64,000 bases of DNA, from the NCBI RefSeq assembly GCF_016862435.1, contig NZ_BOMY01000023.1, forward strand, positions 1 to 64,000. The letters run 5' to 3'. This DNA comes from Paractinoplanes tereljensis. Its GTDB lineage: Bacteria > Actinomycetota > Actinomycetes > Mycobacteriales > Micromonosporaceae. Each line of letters begins with the position of its first letter. Position 1 is the stretch's first letter. Shown piece by piece: positions 60,801-64,000 of the stretch. Made by a program: the position numbers and the translations under genes. A model generated the notes under the pieces. It was given only the letters and a program-made list of their open reading frames with translations, did no database searches and was not told where the DNA came from.

Positions 60801-61843
60801 ACGGTGGCCTTGGGCAGGCCAACCCCGGCGCCGCGGGCGATCTCGGTGGCCACCTCGAGCGCGGTCTTTCCCTTGACGTGTACGGCACAGGCAACCGAGC
60901 CGACGGTGGCCCGCTCGGCGATGTCGTCCGAGTTCAGCGACGCGCTGATCTCCGGGTCGGCGGTGGTCACGATCCGGCCCAGCACCGCCGACTTGCCGAC
61001 GCCCGGCGAGCCGGTGACGATCATCGGACGACCGGTCGGTTCGGCCTGGTCGAGGAATCGCCGGAGCCGGCGCAGCGCGGCCACCCGGCCCCGGAATCGG
61101 GAGCCGGTCTCGGTGCTGGAGGCGACCCCGCGGGCGCGGGGCAGCCAGTGCCGGCGAGCCTCACCGTCGGTGGTGAGGGTCCAGCCCCAGGCAGCCTGAG
61201 TCAGTTCGTCAGTGTCGCCCACCCGCCAGGTGTCGAGGGTGGAGAGCTTCATTTCGGGCAGGTGCTCGTCGGCGTACGCCAGGGTGAGGGCGTTTCCCGA
61301 ACCGGTATCCGGTTCGGCCGAGATGATGATCCCGACCACCGCGTCATAGTCGGGTGACCAGAGCGCGGCCCCACTGAAGCCCTGGGTGACTCCGTCGCGG
61401 ACCTCGGCGGCCAGCCGGACCCGGCCATAGCCGCCCTCGCCGCCGACGATCCCGGCGGCCGCGCGGCCGCCGTCGCTGCGCTGCGGGAACCCGTAAGCAC
61501 GCCAGGGCAGGCCGTTCAGATCACCGCCGGCGGGGCGCCGGAGGCGGGCCGGCGTCACGCCACGTGGCACGGCCTCGGCCATTTCCAGCAGAACCAGGTC
61601 GAGTTTCCGTTCGGCACGGCCGTTCGAGCGGCAGACCCGCACCCGGCGGCGCTCGCCCGGTGGCACATCGAAGGCCCGAGGAAAGGCAACCCAGAGCTCC
61701 CGCAGGCGGCCGTTATGGAAGGCCACGTGCTCACAGGCCAGCACGAGGGTGTCGGCGACGATCACGCCCGCACCCAGGGGCTGCTCGTCGTCGGGGCCGG
61801 CGTGCAGGGCGACGGCCCAGGAATCCGGCGATGCGACGTTCAC
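57830..61843 (-). CDS. Trypsin-like protease - STAND NTPase - WD40 conflict protein
   Basis: A 1337-residue three-part protein. Residues 1-200: trypsin-like protease with His39 (LACEHV), Asp82 (KLDLVLL) and Ser157 (TQGFSGAALW), a complete triad. Residues about 245-700: STAND/NACHT-type NTPase with Walker A GSPGVGKS (278-285) and Walker B VVDALDEA (368-375). Residues about 735-1325: 13-14 WD40 repeats (LASAGDDRTVRIWD type), enough for two propellers. Such proteins are proposed ligand-gated effectors in actinobacterial conflict systems: WD40 senses, NTPase oligomerises, protease cleaves. Start GTG overlaps the stop of the Trypco1 gene. Confidence 0.9.
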   Translation of the reverse strand: MNVASPDSWAVALHAGPDDEQPLGAGVIVADTLVLACEHVAFHNGRLRELWVAFPRAFDVPPGERRRVRVCRSNGRAERKLDLVLLEMAEAVPRGVTPARLRRPAGGDLNGLPWRAYGFPQRSDGGRAAAGIVGGEGGYGRVRLAAEVRDGVTQGFSGAALWSPDYDAVVGIIISAEPDTGSGNALTLAYADEHLPEMKLSTLDTWRVGDTDELTQAAWGWTLTTDGEARRHWLPRARGVASSTETGSRFRGRVAALRRLRRFLDQAEPTGRPMIVTGSPGVGKSAVLGRIVTTADPEISASLNSDDIAERATVGSVACAVHVKGKTALEVATEIARGAGVGLPKATVDLMPALRDRLQLRPARFNLVVDALDEAAGPEQTRALIDDVLVPLARTCAALGVQVVVGTRRADDLGDLLGTFGSDADTIDLDAPEFFSPEDLADYAQATLQLGEAYADPARAAPVAASIAALAGQNFLIAGLVARVRALRDLHPIDPRLVSFTPTIGDALGDYLEHLPHAGDAPARLVLTALAYAETPGLSIPLWRAAVLAFGSPVSGDQLDQFARSSAANFLVETGDPANPTYRLFHQALNDALLAFRQEIGRREADERVLVSVWSHHGRSIGWAAAPDYLLRSLPQHAARVGAVDDLLNDDGYLLHAHLDRLLPVAEAARTKTGRARKLLLQRTTRAVGAAPAERAALFSVVDLIDDLGAGVDAASAPFRARWAHTPPRLERTVLEGHALGVFDVCPIAVDGRNLLASAGEDGTVRLWDPLTNQTVRVFSCHDDCVRSVCAVLAGGRSLLATASHDGTIGIWDPRSGLRLHSFTGHGDWVRNICAVPIGPGDELLASAGDDRTVRIWDVAGGTLLHTLAGHSGWVTAVTHVPIEPYGLVASTGFDGYVRLWDPVAGTRQGVLRGHSGWVTTLYAMRSGDRVLLASGGYDGTVRLWDPATGEAVSCLDTGGGPITDLCTIRTADGEMLASTGEDGTIHLWDTATGAERQVLRGQASWIRAVCELPLPDRHMLATAGDDGTVRLWDPAGERPQAFAESVLPGSVGTVCAVPSESGPLVATGGSDGAVRLWELATGRARSELRANASPVNAICVVEDEEPVLLAAAGADSVVQVWEIGDQVPVQDFREHQEPVNAVAVLRTARGPVVASAGDDETVRLWRPHSAEVRDRLIGHRAWVTSLAVVGEALASADKNGVIRLWSADGGALRWERVGHQGAVNGLGVVTVEGRLRLVSAGADRTIRLWDPDDGRPGRVFSGHTGEVTAVDAGRVGDRPVLASASADRTVRLWDPRTGRPLRTIHVHHRARTCRWIHDHLVVGLDQGLLALTINQL

Positions 61844-62163
61844 GCCGGCGGCGGTGCGATGTCCGGCTGCCAGGTCAAGGTGATCTCGAAGTTCGCCTCG
61901 GCGGCGGATTTGGCCACGATCCAGTTGGCACTGCCGGTGACCTTGAGCCCGAACTTTACCTGAACGCTATCGGGGGCCAGCCGCTTCACATCGTCGAGGA
62001 CAGCGCGGGCGGCCTCGATCGATGGCGCGGCGGCGTCGCGCACCCAGCCGGCGACGTCATCACCGATGCCGGCCGGCCGGAAGCCGGGCGGCGGATCGAA
62101 CTCGAACGTCGCCACGGTCTTCTCGTCCACCTGGTAGCGCACGACCTCGGACGGCACCGTCAT
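61840..62163 (-). CDS. Trypco1-type (trypsin-co-occurring domain 1) protein
   Basis: A 107-residue protein with VRYQVDEKTVATFEFDPPPG, PSIEAARAVLDDVKRLAPDS and VQVKFGLKVTGSANWIVAKS-AEANFEITLTW, the pattern of the trypsin-co-occurring domain 1 (CU044_2847) family, recognised from memory. The family is named for its genetic link to trypsin-like/STAND proteins, and the gene here is coupled to exactly such a protein (GTGA overlap). Likely a regulator, substrate or sensor for the protease. ATG 62163 is chosen over longer readings to 62235. Confidence 0.85.
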   Translation of the reverse strand: MTVPSEVVRYQVDEKTVATFEFDPPPGFRPAGIGDDVAGWVRDAAAPSIEAARAVLDDVKRLAPDSVQVKFGLKVTGSANWIVAKSAAEANFEITLTWQPDIAPPPA

Positions 62164-62434
62164 CAACCCCCATCGAGCCCGGTCCCACCAGGGACGCACG
62201 CCGGACATGTTTCCGGGCAGTCGGGTGATTCGCAATGGCCCATCGGCTGATCAATTCGAGACAGCCGGCGCGTCCTCGATTGGATGCAATCCGACCTGCG
62301 TTTTCGAAGATCAGGACTACGCTTTGTCGGATTTTTGCGCGAACTCACCCACCCTTGCGCCCCTCCGGCAGCCTCGGCAGAATCGGGCCGGGTATCTGCA
62401 GTTCAATGATCAAATCTCGGAAAGAGGCACCGCC
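62164..62434. promoter_or_regulatory. Divergent intergenic region of the right-edge island
   Basis: 271 bases between the leftward Trypco1 gene and the rightward winged-helix gene. It is AT-richer in 62261-62340 (GATTGGATGCAATCC, GGATTTTTGCG). TTGGATGCAATCCG contains the near-palindrome GGATGCAATCC. Frames reading through it lack a plausible start. It should hold both promoters; no clear -10/-35 pair stands out. Confidence 0.4.
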
Positions 62435-63055
62435 ATGGCACTCACCGTCGCGCAGCGTGCGACACTGCTGGCCCTGATGATCAAGGCTGGCCCGGTGCCG
62501 CTGGCGTTCCTGACCAATACCGTGAAGATCAGTCTGGACAAGCCCAAGCGCGAAGATCTGGTCGGCCAGAAACTGATCACGGTGACCGGAAAGCCGATGG
62601 TTCTCGAACTCACCGATAAGGGCTGGGCCACCGCCATCCAGGAGTTCGAGGCCGAACTGCCGCCACGGGCCGGCGCCCTCGGCGGCACCCTTTATCTACT
62701 GCTCGGTTTCCTTAATGAATACCTCGAAAATAACCAGTTGTCGGCCGGTCAGTTCTTCGCTTCGATAGCCCCGAAATACCCCATTCCAGCCACCGACCTG
62801 GAAGATCAAATTCGGAAGGCGTACGACGAGTTGGTCGCCGTTCCCGGGGCCTACCTGATGCTGGAGGACCTGCGCGGCGCGCTTCCCGGCGCCGATCGCG
62901 CAAGTGTGGACGCCGCCCTGCTGCGGCTCGACCGCGCCAAGGCGATCATCCTGATCCCCGAGTCCAACCAGAAGGTCCTGACTGCCGGCCAGAGCGCCGC
63001 GGCGGTCCGGATCGGTAACCAGGCCATGCATCTGATCGCCGTCACGTCCGGATGA
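62435..63055 (+). CDS. Winged-helix-like protein preceding a P-loop ATPase
   Basis: A 206-residue protein with an N-terminal winged-helix-like segment (RATLLALMIKAGPVPLAFLT, LVGQKLITVTGKPMVLELTD, GWATAIQEF) and a second one near the C-terminus (DRASVDAALLRLDRAKAIIL, then IGNQAMHLIAV). No enzyme motif. ATG 62435 has AAAGAGG. The ATPase gene begins inside its stop codon (ATGA), so the two are a stoichiometric unit, probably a DNA-binding or adaptor subunit plus motor. I cannot name the system. Confidence 0.78.
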   Translation: MALTVAQRATLLALMIKAGPVPLAFLTNTVKISLDKPKREDLVGQKLITVTGKPMVLELTDKGWATAIQEFEAELPPRAGALGGTLYLLLGFLNEYLENNQLSAGQFFASIAPKYPIPATDLEDQIRKAYDELVAVPGAYLMLEDLRGALPGADRASVDAALLRLDRAKAIILIPESNQKVLTAGQSAAAVRIGNQAMHLIAVTSG

Positions 63056-64000
63056 ACGACGACGAACGGCGCGCCCTCGCCGCGCTGCGCTTCAACTGGG
63101 CACCCACGCCGGACGACGTCTGGCGGCCGGCCCCGTTCCACGTGCCCGGACTGCACCACACCGTGGTGCGGACCGTGCTCGACGGAGTCCGGGACGCGAA
63201 GGACAGCACCGACTCCAGCCCGATCGGGGTGGCCATCCTCGGCCAGCGTGGCACCGGCAAGACCCATCTGCTCGGTGCGGTCCGCGAGCAGGTGCAGGCC
63301 GAGGACGGTTACTTCTTCCTGGTCAGCCTGCTGGAGACAAGCGCCTTCTGGCGCAGCACGGCACTGTCCGTCCTGGATGGCCTGGCCCGGCCGTCCACCG
63401 GCGGCGGCACTCAGCTCACCACCTTCCTGCGCCGGCTCGGCGACCTGGTCAAGGCACCCCGGACAGTACGGCGGGCGATCGCCGGCGAGAGCGAGTTGAC
63501 CCGCCCCGCGATCGACGCGTTCATCGACCTGATCCGCAAGCACGACCGGCAGGTCGGCACCGAGTCGCAGGACACCGCACGGGCCCTCGCCCTGTACGCC
63601 GCCGACCAGCCACGAATCCAGGACATCGGGTACCAGTTCCTCTGCTCCAACGATGAGGAGGAGCCCGGCGACCGGGCCGCCTGGGGCATGCGCCGCGGCA
63701 AGCGGTCCGCTCAGGAGGTGGTTCGGGACATCTCCCGGCTGCTCGCCCTGACCGGTCCCACGCTGATCGCCGTCGATCAGATCGACCTGCTGATCGCGCA
63801 GTCGGCCAAGGCCTCCGATCGCCGGGGCGCGGAGACCGACTGGCAGCAGGCGCTGTTGCTGGAGCAGATCGCCGGCGGGCTCATGGCGTTGCGGGAGACC
63901 ACCCGCCGGGCGCTGTCGGTGGTGACCTGCCTGCCGAAGACGTGGACGGACATCTCCACCGAGGCGACCGACACGGTGCCCGACCGGTTCACCACCGCGG
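63052..64000 (+). CDS. P-loop ATPase, 5' part (runs off the window)
   Basis: The first 316 residues of a larger ATPase. Walker A GQRGTGKT (residues 64-71) and Walker B LIAVDQID (about 238-245) are clear; between them ETSAFWRSTALSVLDGLARP and a helical insert. PFHVPGLHHTVVRTVLDGVR precedes the P-loop. After Walker B comes ALRETTRRALSVVTCLPKTW, compatible with a sensor-1 strand. This is an AAA/STAND-like NTPase as found in defence and DNA-processing operons (BREX-type ATPases among others); the assignment needs the missing end. Translationally coupled to the winged-helix gene. Confidence 0.82.
   Translation, partial: MNDDERRALAALRFNWAPTPDDVWRPAPFHVPGLHHTVVRTVLDGVRDAKDSTDSSPIGVAILGQRGTGKTHLLGAVREQVQAEDGYFFLVSLLETSAFWRSTALSVLDGLARPSTGGGTQLTTFLRRLGDLVKAPRTVRRAIAGESELTRPAIDAFIDLIRKHDRQVGTESQDTARALALYAADQPRIQDIGYQFLCSNDEEEPGDRAAWGMRRGKRSAQEVVRDISRLLALTGPTLIAVDQIDLLIAQSAKASDRRGAETDWQQALLLEQIAGGLMALRETTRRALSVVTCLPKTWTDISTEATDTVPDRFTTA

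Overview
The window is high-GC, densely coded DNA from a filamentous actinobacterium. Secreted plant-polymer hydrolases with ricin-type and CBM2 modules, a perfect CebR-type operator, large RHS proteins and a trypsin/STAND/WD40 gene all suggest Micromonosporaceae (Actinoplanes-like). That placement is an inference from gene content. No transposase, integrase, tRNA, rRNA or CRISPR array was seen.

Layout. 0.2-13 kb is a pectin/arabinan utilisation locus around one divergent promoter (about 6.9-7.03 kb). Leftward, five translationally coupled genes encode a DUF6807 protein, a GH43-type hydrolase, a pectate lyase fused to a degenerate pectinesterase, a second DUF6807 protein and a ROK repressor. 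Rightward run a sugar ABC binding protein and two permeases (no ATPase), then a secreted pectin methylesterase and a secreted pectate lyase that share a nearly identical ricin-type lectin domain. 13-16.8 kb holds a small lipoprotein, an SMP-30 family hydrolase, about 0.9 kb of gene-free DNA with repeats also seen at the window start, and a GH6-CBM2 cellulase under a CebR operator. 16.9-19.6 kb has a flavodoxin/universal-stress pair and a type II NADH dehydrogenase. 19.7-23.6 kb is an L-fucose-type oxidative cluster (dehydratase, dehydrogenase, lactonase, GntR regulator).

23.6-30.4 kb is mixed: two unrecognised proteins, a VOC protein, an aldo/keto reductase with a divergent TetR regulator, and an OafA/OatA-type acyltransferase with an SGNH domain. 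30.4-43.9 kb is a large leftward secreted module: a 2144-residue DNRLRE/LamG protein with four repeated units, a 2089-residue RHS protein ending in a probable PD-(D/E)XK nuclease, and a HEAT-like protein that is the best candidate for immunity. A frameshifted Ig-like secreted protein lies upstream of it.

45-57.8 kb is a series of small housekeeping or stress genes and regulators (PEBP, XRE/MLTR regulators, esterase, LLM oxidoreductase, HEAT protein, DUF1990, YdeI, NUDIX, MarR, VOC, MFS, aldo/keto reductase), many with a TANNNT box placed for leaderless transcription. Among them is a two-gene cassette of unknown function (52.1-54.5 kb) that resembles proteins found in phages. The right edge (57.8-64 kb) looks like a conflict/defence island: a trypsin-STAND-WD40 protein coupled to a Trypco1-type partner, and divergently a winged-helix-like protein coupled to a P-loop ATPase that runs off the window.

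Most promising for new biology are the right-edge island, the RHS toxin module with its AT-richer tip, the 52-54.5 kb cassette, the lyase fused to a dead esterase, and a repeated palindrome GTTCTAGAAC confined to the first 23 kb.
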